Positions 1 through 6,008 of a stretch of DNA of 7,576 nucleotides are shown here, one piece after another. Below the pieces are notes generated by a model that searched no databases, was not told the origin of the DNA, and was given only the letters and a program-made list of their open reading frames with translations. Source of the stretch: Betaproteobacteria bacterium (GTDB taxonomy: Bacteria; Pseudomonadota; Gammaproteobacteria; Burkholderiales; Sulfuriferulaceae); NCBI GenBank assembly GCA_003455595.1, contig DMQT01000245.1:1-7576 (forward strand), read 5' to 3'. The position numbers and the translations under genes were made by a program. The first letter of the stretch is position 1. Each line of letters starts with the position of its first letter.

Positions 1-50
1 ATTAATTTTATTGGGCATATTATTTGCTTTGCGTAACAAACAATCAATTT

Positions 51-64
51 GCCGATTATATAAC
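51..64 (+). promoter_or_regulatory. Possible promoter -10 elements (FliA-like GCCGATTA and sigma70-like TATAAC)
   Basis: GCCGATTA at 51-58 matches seven of eight bases of the enterobacterial FliA (sigma28) -10 consensus GCCGATAA. TATAAC at 59-64 matches five of six bases of the sigma70 -10. Neither has a good -35: a TAAC at 34-37 lies 13 rather than the usual 15 bases before the FliA-like box. Transcription starting near 65-71 would leave a short leader before the ribosome binding site at 85-89. A flagellar-class promoter would suit a CheW-domain gene, but this is pattern matching only. Confidence 0.3.
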
Positions 65-84
65 CATGAACAAACGCACACCGG

Positions 85-89
85 TAAGG
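85..89 (+). promoter_or_regulatory. Ribosome binding site choosing the start at 96
   Basis: TAAGG lies six bases before ATG 96, a normal Shine-Dalgarno distance. The two alternative in-frame starts, TTG 24 and ATG 66, have no purine-rich sequence at a suitable distance. This favours 96 as the start of the Cache-CheW gene. Confidence 0.55.
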
Positions 90-95
90 CTGGCT

Positions 96-2423
96 ATGGA
101 CCTGGCCTATCTCGCCCAATTTATGCGCGGTTTGCATGAGAACCAGCGGAAACTTCATGAAATCAAGTCCGCCTATGACAACCTGGCGCTACTCGGGCAA
201 TTGTTGTGTGCAGGCACGGACATCTCCGGCATGCGCACCGATTTTAATGAACTGGCCGGTGTATTGCTCAACCAGCTCACACAGGAGTTGCGCAAGAAGG
301 CGGTGCTGAGTTTGGGATCCAACGCCAGGGTGGCAATCGATATCCTCATCCGCAACCTGTTCGAGCGAACGGCGGATATTGGATTTCTGGCAACCGATAC
401 TGATATTCGTTCCTTTGCCGAGGCGGTAGAGCACGATCCAGCCGTTGCCGGGGACAGGGACCAAGTGGCAGCATTGCACGCTCGTTTCAGCGAATACGTA
501 CAAAAGTATTCGGTCTATCACAACATCATTCTGCTCGCTCCCGATGGCCGGGTGCTGGCGCAACTGGATAGGAATAATCCAGTCTCCGCGTGCGGCGATC
601 CATTGATCGGAGAGTCACTGAATACTGATCAGCCCTATGTCGAGACCTTTCGTGCAACCGACCTGCTGCCCAACGAAGCGTCTCCGCTGATCTATTCCTG
701 CCGGGTGATGTCTGAAGATGGCAGTCATCCAGTAGGGGTTCTGTGTCTATGCTTCCGTTTCCAGGATGAATGCCAGCGCATCTTCCGTGGGTTGGTGACA
801 GAAGATGACTGGGCTGTGGTCACGATCCTGACTCCCGATGGGAGGATTATTGCCAGTAGCGACATCTACCAGTTTCCGCCAGGTGCCAGAATGGAGCCGG
901 GTGTGGATGAGGAATGCCGCATCATGCGCTTCGCCGGACGCGAGTATCTTGCGGCGACGCGCGCAACCCAAGGCTATCAGGGCTATGCCGGTCCAGGCTG
1001 GCTGGGGCAGGCTCTCTCGCCCCTCAATCACGCTTTCGAAATGGCAGTGGCGCATGAGCTGGAGCAGGTGCCAGCGTCCATTCTGGATGGGGTGCTTGAG
1101 ACCACCACACTTTTTTCATCCGAGTTGCGCGACACGCCCGTGCACGCAACCAACATCAAGCGCGAACTGGATCGTGCGGTCTGGAATGGCAATATCTGGC
1201 TCACGCGCGACAGCTATGCGTTGAATACCTCCTTCGCCAAAGTACTCCTCAGGGAAATCGGCAGTACCGGCGTGCACACACTGAACGTTTTTAGCGAATC
1301 CACTACCAGCCTGTATGAAACGGTGGTGTCCTCAGTGCTTTACGACTGCTCATCTCAGGCTGCGCTGGCGATGGATATCATGGATCGTAATCTGTACGAG
1401 CGCGCGAACGACTGCCGTTGGTGGGCTTTGACCAGCGCTTTTCGCGACATTCTGCACGGCCATATAAGCGAAGATGGTTTGCAGCAGGGGCGCTTGACCG
1501 AGATTCTGCGCACCATCAACGGGTTGTATACCGTGTATTCCAATCTGCTGATTTTCGATGCCTCAGCGCGTATCGTGGCGGTATCCCATCCCGGCTATGC
1601 AGACCTGATCGGACAAACCCTGCAGGCCGACTGGGTTCGCCAGACACTCGGCCTGCCTGATACGCAAAGCTATTGCGTTTCCCCATTCACGCCCAGCCAC
1701 CTATATGCCAACCATCCTACTTACGTATATTCGGCAGCAATCCGTGAACCGGGCAATGGAAATACCCCGGTAGGGGGCATTGCGATTGTCTTTGATTCCA
1801 CCCCACAGTTCGCGGCGATGCTGCAGGATGCGCTACCGCGCAAAGAGGATGGTTCCATTGTGGAAGGTGCGTTTGCCGTATTTGCGGAACAGGATGGCCG
1901 CATTATTGCGAGCACGGATGCGCTGCTGGAATCCGGGATGAAGTTGGAAATCAGCCGTGAATTTTTCGATCTCGCACATGGTGAGGGATGTACTAACATC
2001 GTAGTGTTCCGTGACCGTTATTACGCCGTTGGGTCACGTATGTCCGCCGGCTACCGTGAGTACAAGAGTGACAGCGACGCCTACCGCAACAATGAGGTCG
2101 CGTTGGTGCTGGTACCCCTGTCGAAACGTGTGATCAAGCCGGAAGATCGTGAATCCCAGCGCTGCATCAGACCAGATAATTATGCTGTGCATCAAGCCGG
2201 TGCGGAGGAGGCTGTAGAAATTGCCACCTTCTACATCGGCAGCGACTGGTATGGGGTGCACTCGAATTGCGTTATCGAAGCGATCGAAGGCCAGGCGGTC
2301 ATCCGCATCCCCGGCATGCCTGCCTGGGTTCGCGGCTGGGTCATGCATAACGACCAGGCGATCATGGTATTCGATCTTTCGAGTTTTCTGCCGGAAAGCT
2401 CGCAAACCAGCAAATCCAAATAA
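96..2423 (+). CDS. Tandem Cache-like sensor protein with CheW domain, cut short by an in-frame stop
   Basis: The 775-residue product has no signal peptide or hydrophobic membrane segment, so it looks cytoplasmic. Two similar sensor modules follow one another. Each has a long helix with a related motif (NLFERTADIG near residue 87, NLYERANDCRW near 432), then two alpha/beta subdomains. The subdomains carry the strand-turn pattern typical of Cache/PAS folds: LLAPDGRVLA near 145, ILTPDGRIIASSD near 243, LIFDASARIVAVS near 483 and FAEQDGRIIASTD near 595. From about residue 707 a CheW-like domain begins (ATFYIGSDWYGV, IPGMPAWVRGWVMHNDQAIMVFDL), but TAA at 2421-2423 ends it after roughly half its length. 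The missing half continues downstream in the same frame. CheW domains bind CheA and chemoreceptors, so the intact protein would couple a soluble sensor to a chemotaxis array. ATG 96 was chosen for its TAAGG; ATG 66 and TTG 24 are alternatives, and the frame is closed by TAA at 3-5. Domain calls are by eye; the Cache assignment is moderately sure and CheW is confident. Confidence 0.8.
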   Translation: MDLAYLAQFMRGLHENQRKLHEIKSAYDNLALLGQLLCAGTDISGMRTDFNELAGVLLNQLTQELRKKAVLSLGSNARVAIDILIRNLFERTADIGFLATDTDIRSFAEAVEHDPAVAGDRDQVAALHARFSEYVQKYSVYHNIILLAPDGRVLAQLDRNNPVSACGDPLIGESLNTDQPYVETFRATDLLPNEASPLIYSCRVMSEDGSHPVGVLCLCFRFQDECQRIFRGLVTEDDWAVVTILTPDGRIIASSDIYQFPPGARMEPGVDEECRIMRFAGREYLAATRATQGYQGYAGPGWLGQALSPLNHAFEMAVAHELEQVPASILDGVLETTTLFSSELRDTPVHATNIKRELDRAVWNGNIWLTRDSYALNTSFAKVLLREIGSTGVHTLNVFSESTTSLYETVVSSVLYDCSSQAALAMDIMDRNLYERANDCRWWALTSAFRDILHGHISEDGLQQGRLTEILRTINGLYTVYSNLLIFDASARIVAVSHPGYADLIGQTLQADWVRQTLGLPDTQSYCVSPFTPSHLYANHPTYVYSAAIREPGNGNTPVGGIAIVFDSTPQFAAMLQDALPRKEDGSIVEGAFAVFAEQDGRIIASTDALLESGMKLEISREFFDLAHGEGCTNIVVFRDRYYAVGSRMSAGYREYKSDSDAYRNNEVALVLVPLSKRVIKPEDRESQRCIRPDNYAVHQAGAEEAVEIATFYIGSDWYGVHSNCVIEAIEGQAVIRIPGMPAWVRGWVMHNDQAIMVFDLSSFLPESSQTSKSK

Positions 2424-2708
2424 ATTGTAGTCATCCAGGTACCTGGACATCAGACCCGTTACGGGATGCTGGTTGATGAGCTGGGTGAAATTCCTGAAAT
2501 TGTTTCGGCACGTATCGAACCGTTGGCGGACATCATGGGACAAGGCTATTCGTTAACCGAAAGCCTGGTCAAACCACACAGGAATGATGCGGACAACCGC
2601 ATACTTTCGATTCTATCCGCAGAACGAATCCTTCATCGCCTAACCGGGTTGAGCGTGCCCAGCGCCGCATTGGCACACAACGATGAGCTTACACTTTCAG
2701 CCAAATAA
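2424..2708 (+). pseudogene. C-terminal half of the CheW domain, separated from its gene by one in-frame stop
   Basis: Reading on after TAA 2421-2423 without changing frame gives 94 residues that complete the CheW fold. These are a strand (IVVIQVPGHQTRYG), then MLVDELGEIPEI, a helix region with RIEPLADIMGQGYS, and the closing strand-helix RILSILSAERILHRLTG. E. coli CheW has the same order (IVVDGVSDVL, then MLILVNIEKLL). The stretch has no believable start of its own: ATG 2466 lies inside the domain and has no ribosome binding site. It is therefore best read as the tail of the upstream gene rather than a separate gene. With the stop replaced by a sense codon such as CAA, AAA or GAA, the protein would be 870 residues. 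The alternatives are a real nonsense mutation, a sequencing error, or translational readthrough. Confidence 0.85.
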
Positions 2709-2739
2709 CGAATATTCCAAACTCGATGAGCACACAGCA

Positions 2740-4020
2740 ATGAGTATTCGTTTTCTATCAAATACAAAATACCCCCAACTCCCACTTGATATTATCGAGT
2801 CATCGGTAACTCAAAATGGCGGCAGAGTGAATGGGGAATTCGGAGGTCTCAAGTTAACCAGCGCTTTTCAACCCATATTCAGCATTACCCATCGCAGACC
2901 CGTCGGATACGAGGGGCTGCTTCGGGCATTCGAACCAAACGGCACCGCCGTCTCCCCTTTGGAAGTATTTCGCTCTGCCCATACTGAATCTGATGTCATC
3001 TTGCTGGATCGTTTGTGCAGAAACCTGCACATTCGCAACTTTCTGAGCGAGGCAGACGAGACAAGCTGGATTTTCATCAACGTCAGTCCGCAAGTCATTG
3101 TCAACGGCAAGCATTATGGGGCGTATTTCTCTGACCTGCTTCAGCGATATGGCATACCGCCTCATCGCGTCGTTGTGGAAATTCTCGAAGACGAGATCCA
3201 CGATGAGGCTTTATTGGCGGACGCGGTAGGCTACTACAAGGAGTTGGGTTGTCTGGTCGCCATTGATGATTTTGGCGCAGGACATTCCAACTTCGAGCGA
3301 ATCTGGCGCATAACCCCCGACATTGTAAAGCTGGACCGTTCCGTCATTACCCAGGCAGCCCAAAATCGTACTGTCGCACGCGTCCTGCCCAATCTGGTGA
3401 ATTTAATTCATGAGTCAGGCAGTCTGGCCCTCATTGAGGGGGTCGAAACAGAAAATGAAGCACTCATCGCCATGGACTCCGGGATTGATTTTGTTCAGGG
3501 TTTTTATTTCGGCAAGCCATCCGAGAAACTTTTTCCCATTGAAACCGCAGATGTCCGTATTACCGAACTTTGCGGAAAATTCAAAACCTATTCTGACGAT
3601 CTGGAGGCGCATCAGCAGCGTGAACTTGTTCACTACGTAAAAGCCTTCAAACAATCTGCAAACATCATTCAGGCAGGCGCCTCACTTGAACAAGCCTGCG
3701 CAGGATTTCTCAGCCAGGAGAGAGCAGAACGCTGCTTCATGCTGAACCAGGAAGGCCTGCAGTTAGGCAAGAATCTTGTTTCTTATTCTCGCGCAAGCGA
3801 AAGAGATCCACGCTTCCTGCCCGTATCCAATGCGGAAGGCGCCAACTGGTCCAGACGCCACTATTTTCGGCGTGCGGTCAGCAACCCCGGAGAAGTGCAA
3901 ACCACTCGCCCCTACCTTTCGGTAGCGGAAGCGAACATGTGCATCACGCTATCGATTGCGATTCAGGTTAATGATGAGACGAGGGTTTTTTGTTGCGATC
4001 TGGATTGGCTGGGGACATGA
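2740..4020 (+). CDS. EAL-domain cyclic-di-GMP phosphodiesterase with C-terminal sensor region
   Basis: This 426-residue soluble protein should hydrolyse c-di-GMP to pGpG. The EAL domain spans about residues 40-270, and its signature reads EGLLR (Glu58). The other metal- and substrate-binding residues of active EAL enzymes are all visible: Asn114 (FINVSPQ), Glu147 (EILED), Asp176-Asp177 (IDDFGAG), Lys197 (VKLDRS), Glu233 and Glu236 (IEGVETE), and Gln253 (VQGFYFGKP). After a helical linker (about 275-330), the last 100 residues include WSRRHYFRRA and TRPYLS. These look like a PAS/Cache-type fold similar in placement to the C-terminal domain of Bacillus YkuI, so a ligand may control activity. 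ATG 2740 has a weak GATGAG nine bases upstream. ATG 2683 would add 19 residues and overlap the CheW tail, and has no Shine-Dalgarno sequence. The next gene starts about 13 bases after the stop, suggesting cotranscription. The family is certain; the sensor type is tentative. Confidence 0.92.
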   Translation: MSIRFLSNTKYPQLPLDIIESSVTQNGGRVNGEFGGLKLTSAFQPIFSITHRRPVGYEGLLRAFEPNGTAVSPLEVFRSAHTESDVILLDRLCRNLHIRNFLSEADETSWIFINVSPQVIVNGKHYGAYFSDLLQRYGIPPHRVVVEILEDEIHDEALLADAVGYYKELGCLVAIDDFGAGHSNFERIWRITPDIVKLDRSVITQAAQNRTVARVLPNLVNLIHESGSLALIEGVETENEALIAMDSGIDFVQGFYFGKPSEKLFPIETADVRITELCGKFKTYSDDLEAHQQRELVHYVKAFKQSANIIQAGASLEQACAGFLSQERAERCFMLNQEGLQLGKNLVSYSRASERDPRFLPVSNAEGANWSRRHYFRRAVSNPGEVQTTRPYLSVAEANMCITLSIAIQVNDETRVFCCDLDWLGT

Positions 4021-4025
4021 ACAGC

Positions 4026-4030
4026 GAGGA
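4026..4030 (+). promoter_or_regulatory. Ribosome binding site for the membrane diguanylate cyclase
   Basis: GAGGA sits directly before the paired codons ATG 4031 and ATG 4034. The spacing is too short for 4031 and short but usable for 4034, which also gives a basic MKRR amino terminus before the first membrane helix. Starts at TTG 3956 or ATG 3971/3974 would run through the end of the EAL gene and are less likely. Confidence 0.5.
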
Positions 4031-4033
4031 ATG

Positions 4034-5641
4034 ATGAAACGCAGGCACTCCGAAGAGTTTCGCTGGACGTTTACAGCATTGCTGTGTGTATTCCTCACAG
4101 TGACGCTGGTTATTAATTCTCTGAGCAAATCGACCTGGGTCAGCATCCCCCTCCATTCCGCCATCGAAACAGCAGGCGCCTTTGCAGCGCTGGCACTCGC
4201 TGCGCTCCTGTCATTCCTGCATACCAACGACTCCCCTTCTTACCGTATCAGCACGGCTATGGGCCTGTCTGCAATGGGCTTGCTGGACCTGCTTCATGCT
4301 GCCATAGCGCCCGGCGACGCTTTCGTCTGGTTGCACGGGCTGGCTACGGCATTCGGGGGATTGCTGTTCATGGGGGTTTATCTTGAAGGTTTGCGATTTG
4401 GCGGTAGAACGCGATTTGCGCTCCCGATATTGGCCGGTGTTGCTGCGGCCATTCTGGGGCTGCTGATTAGCCGTTTCACCACCCTCTTGCCACAAGCGTT
4501 ATTGGACAATCAATTTGCGTCCGGGACCTTGATCGTCAATATTCTTGGCGGCCTCATGTTTCTCGCAGCGGCACAACGATTTTATTCAATTCATCGTGCC
4601 AAACCGTCTCCCGAGACGCTGCTTTTTACGTTAATGAGCCTCATGTTCGGGATTGCCGGTCTTGCTTTTCCATTTTCAAATCTGTGGGATGCCACCTGGT
4701 GGATGTGGCACTTGTTGAGACTGGCTGCCTATGCACTTTCATTAGGGTATGTGGCTGTTCTGTTTTCGGACATATTCAAAAATCTACGAAACAACGAGGC
4801 ATTGCTGAGAACCGTATTGGAGAGCCTGGACAGCGGCATTGTCACCGTCGATGCCAAAGGAACCATTTCGTCTTGCAACCCGGCGGTTGAACGAATGTTT
4901 GGCTATCTCGCCAGCAGTCTGGCCGGGAAAAACATCAAGCTATTAATGAGCCACACGTGTGACTGGACGCTTGGCCAGCGGGCTGATGGATCCAGCTTTC
5001 CGATGAACATTGACCTCAGCCCGATAACACAGGACGACAACAAACTGTTCATTCTGCAGATATCCGACATTACGGAGCACAGAATGAGGGAGCAGCAGCT
5101 AAGCCACCAGGCACATCACGACACGTTGACCCAGTTGCCAAACCGCTTATTGTTCATGGACAGGTTATCGCAAAGTATTGCGCAAGCACATCGTCATGAA
5201 CAGATGTTTGCAGTGATGTTCCTCGACTTGGACAACTTCAAACAAATCAACGACAAACTTGGACATCATGTTGGCGATCGTTTACTTGATCATGTTGCTA
5301 AATGCCTGAACGGATGCATTCGCGAAGGTGACACCGTGGCCCGCTTGGGGGGCGATGAATTCGTACTGATTATTTTAGACGTCACCAACATTGAAGATTG
5401 CGAAACTGTAGCCAAAAAGATTCTGAGTACAATTTCTGGTGATTTTGAACTGGCAGGAAAGCCTCACCAAATCACCTGCAGTATCGGTATCAGTCTATAT
5501 CCGCTTCATGGTGAGGACGCCGACACTCTGATCATCCAGGCGGACACGGCTATGTATCAGGTCAAAATGGAAGGGCGAAACAACTATTGTCTTTACAACG
5601 TTCCTGAAAAGATTGCGTTAGCCGCTTTGCCTTGTTGTTAA
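4034..5641 (+). CDS. Membrane-bound diguanylate cyclase (MASE3-like, PAS, GGDEF)
   Basis: This 535-residue inner-membrane enzyme should make c-di-GMP from two GTP. Residues 10-235 hold about eight hydrophobic helices, including motifs such as HSAIETAGAF, MGLLDLLHA and MWHLLRLAAYALSLGY. The layout (His-x-x-x-Glu in helix 2, LDLLH in helix 3, WHLLRL in the last helix) resembles the MASE3 membrane sensor family, though this is by eye. A PAS domain follows (about 250-360; SGIVTVDAKGTI, NPAVERMFGY, ending in DITEHR). The GGDEF domain occupies about 370-530, with DTLTQLPNRLLF, FLDLDNFKQINDKLGH, the active-site GGDEF at 439-443, and an inhibitory RxxD site (Arg430, Asp433), so product inhibition is expected. 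The ending MYQVKMEGRNNYCLYN is typical of the family, with a short tail. It lies 13 bases after the phosphodiesterase gene, giving a likely operon of opposing activities. No terminator is visible after the stop. Confidence 0.92.
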   Translation: MKRRHSEEFRWTFTALLCVFLTVTLVINSLSKSTWVSIPLHSAIETAGAFAALALAALLSFLHTNDSPSYRISTAMGLSAMGLLDLLHAAIAPGDAFVWLHGLATAFGGLLFMGVYLEGLRFGGRTRFALPILAGVAAAILGLLISRFTTLLPQALLDNQFASGTLIVNILGGLMFLAAAQRFYSIHRAKPSPETLLFTLMSLMFGIAGLAFPFSNLWDATWWMWHLLRLAAYALSLGYVAVLFSDIFKNLRNNEALLRTVLESLDSGIVTVDAKGTISSCNPAVERMFGYLASSLAGKNIKLLMSHTCDWTLGQRADGSSFPMNIDLSPITQDDNKLFILQISDITEHRMREQQLSHQAHHDTLTQLPNRLLFMDRLSQSIAQAHRHEQMFAVMFLDLDNFKQINDKLGHHVGDRLLDHVAKCLNGCIREGDTVARLGGDEFVLIILDVTNIEDCETVAKKILSTISGDFELAGKPHQITCSIGISLYPLHGEDADTLIIQADTAMYQVKMEGRNNYCLYNVPEKIALAALPCC

Positions 5642-5830
5642 GCGTCTCGCTGATAGTGGATAGAATGCGGCCTGCGAGCTGATGTTTCTCGAGTCGATTA
5701 AGCCAAGCCGAAAATTTTTCCAGCAAGCGGGTCAGAATGCCTTACGCCACGGCATGCGTATCAAATTCACCCAGACCGAGAAACACCAAATCTGGTCATG
5801 GGTTGACCTGAAGCTGATTGGTTTTTCGCG

Positions 5831-5852
5831 CGTATTGCCGCCGCGTAATACG
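5831..5852 (+). repeat. Inverted repeat CGTATT/AATACG
   Basis: CGTATT at 5831-5836 is the exact reverse complement of AATACG at 5847-5852, with a ten-base GC-rich spacer. As RNA it would be a six-pair hairpin. It is the first of three adjacent pairing elements in the leader of the hybrid gene. No T run follows, so it is not a standard terminator. Confidence 0.45.
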
Positions 5853-5854
5853 GT

Positions 5855-5899
5855 TGCAACACAACAGTAGCATATTGCGTCTGTTGCACAAGAATATGC
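5855..5899 (+). repeat. Two interleaved inverted repeats, possible H-type pseudoknot
   Basis: Stem one can form as CAACAG (5862-5867) with CTGTTG (5881-5886), or alternatively as TGCAACA (5855-5861) with TGTTGCA (5882-5888). Stem two is GCATATT (5870-5876) with AATATGC (5893-5899). The 5' arm of stem two lies in the loop of stem one and its 3' arm lies outside, which is the H-type pseudoknot order. With the six-pair stem one, the connecting loops are 2, 4 and 6 bases, a geometry classical pseudoknots tolerate. All pairings are exact Watson-Crick. Whether the region is transcribed and folds is unknown. Confidence 0.4.
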
Positions 5900-5937
5900 A
5901 AAAGCGTGACAGCCACGGGCTATCAACCTGGCTTTTG
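5899..5937 (+). repeat. Stem-loop CAAAAGC/GCTTTTG with inner hairpin
   Basis: CAAAAGC at 5899-5905 pairs exactly with GCTTTTG at 5931-5937. Inside it, AGCC at 5911-5914 pairs with GGCT at 5918-5921 around a three-base loop. The element begins where the possible pseudoknot ends and shares one base with it, so the two may fold together or compete. No T run follows the stem. Confidence 0.4.
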
Positions 5938-5982
5938 TCGCCAACCAAATATAGTTTGAGCCAAATAAGGCAGTTCACCACC

Positions 5983-5992
5983 CCCAATTGGG
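5983..5992. repeat. Ten-base palindrome beside the hybrid gene's ribosome binding site
   Basis: CCCAATTGGG is a perfect palindrome ending three bases before AAGGA. As DNA it could be a dimeric repressor half-site pair. As RNA the arms are too close for a hairpin without opening the centre. A role as an operator is conjecture. Confidence 0.25.
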
Positions 5993-5995
5993 TTG

Positions 5996-6000
5996 AAGGA
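5996..6000 (+). promoter_or_regulatory. Ribosome binding site of the CBS-GGDEF-EAL gene
   Basis: AAGGA lies eight bases before ATG 6009. A TGA at 5994-5996 closes the frame just upstream, so 6009 is the first possible ATG and the start is well fixed. Confidence 0.75.
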
Positions 6001-6008
6001 AGAAGTAC

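Larger units (their letters stand above)
5642..6008. other. Intergenic stretch of 367 bases without a convincing gene
   Basis: No open frame here has both a ribosome binding site and a recognisable product. A 62-codon frame at 5682-5870 has no family features. The left part (5642-5830) shows only weak inverted repeats, such as ATGCC/GGCAT at 5737-5755. The right part (5831-5937) is dense in inverted repeats, listed separately, and the last 30 bases hold a palindrome and the ribosome binding site of the hybrid gene. No Rho-independent terminator (GC stem plus T run), tRNA or CRISPR repeat is visible. No strong promoter stands out; TATAGT at 5949-5954 resembles a -10 but lacks a -35. Confidence 0.6.

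Noticed and set aside
2466..2708. Separate small CheW-like gene starting at ATG 2466
   Set aside because: The ATG falls within the CheW domain, has no ribosome binding site, and the coding frame continues upstream without a break to the TAA at 2421. It is the tail of the larger gene.
5646..5678. Inverted repeat CTCGC/GCGAG after the cyclase stop codon as a terminator
   Set aside because: The stem is only five pairs with a 23-base loop and no T run follows.
5628..5740. Minus-strand open stretch across the end of the cyclase gene, reading plausible residues (LTRLLEKFSAWLNRLEK)
   Set aside because: It is only about 38 codons between stops, has no start with a ribosome binding site, overlaps the end of a certain gene and matches no family I recognise. 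It could be a decayed remnant, but there is no support.
5682..5870. Plus-strand 62-codon open frame starting with ATG in the intergenic region
   Set aside because: There is no Shine-Dalgarno sequence at ATG 5682, no recognisable motif, and its end lies in the inverted-repeat region.
5890..5940. Possible guanidine-II (mini-ykkC) or c-di-GMP riboswitch, suggested by an ACGG next to a GCC/GGC stem
   Set aside because: Guanidine-II needs two hairpins with ACGR loops; here only one is present and the stem uses one of the loop bases. The conserved core of GEMM c-di-GMP riboswitches is not visible.
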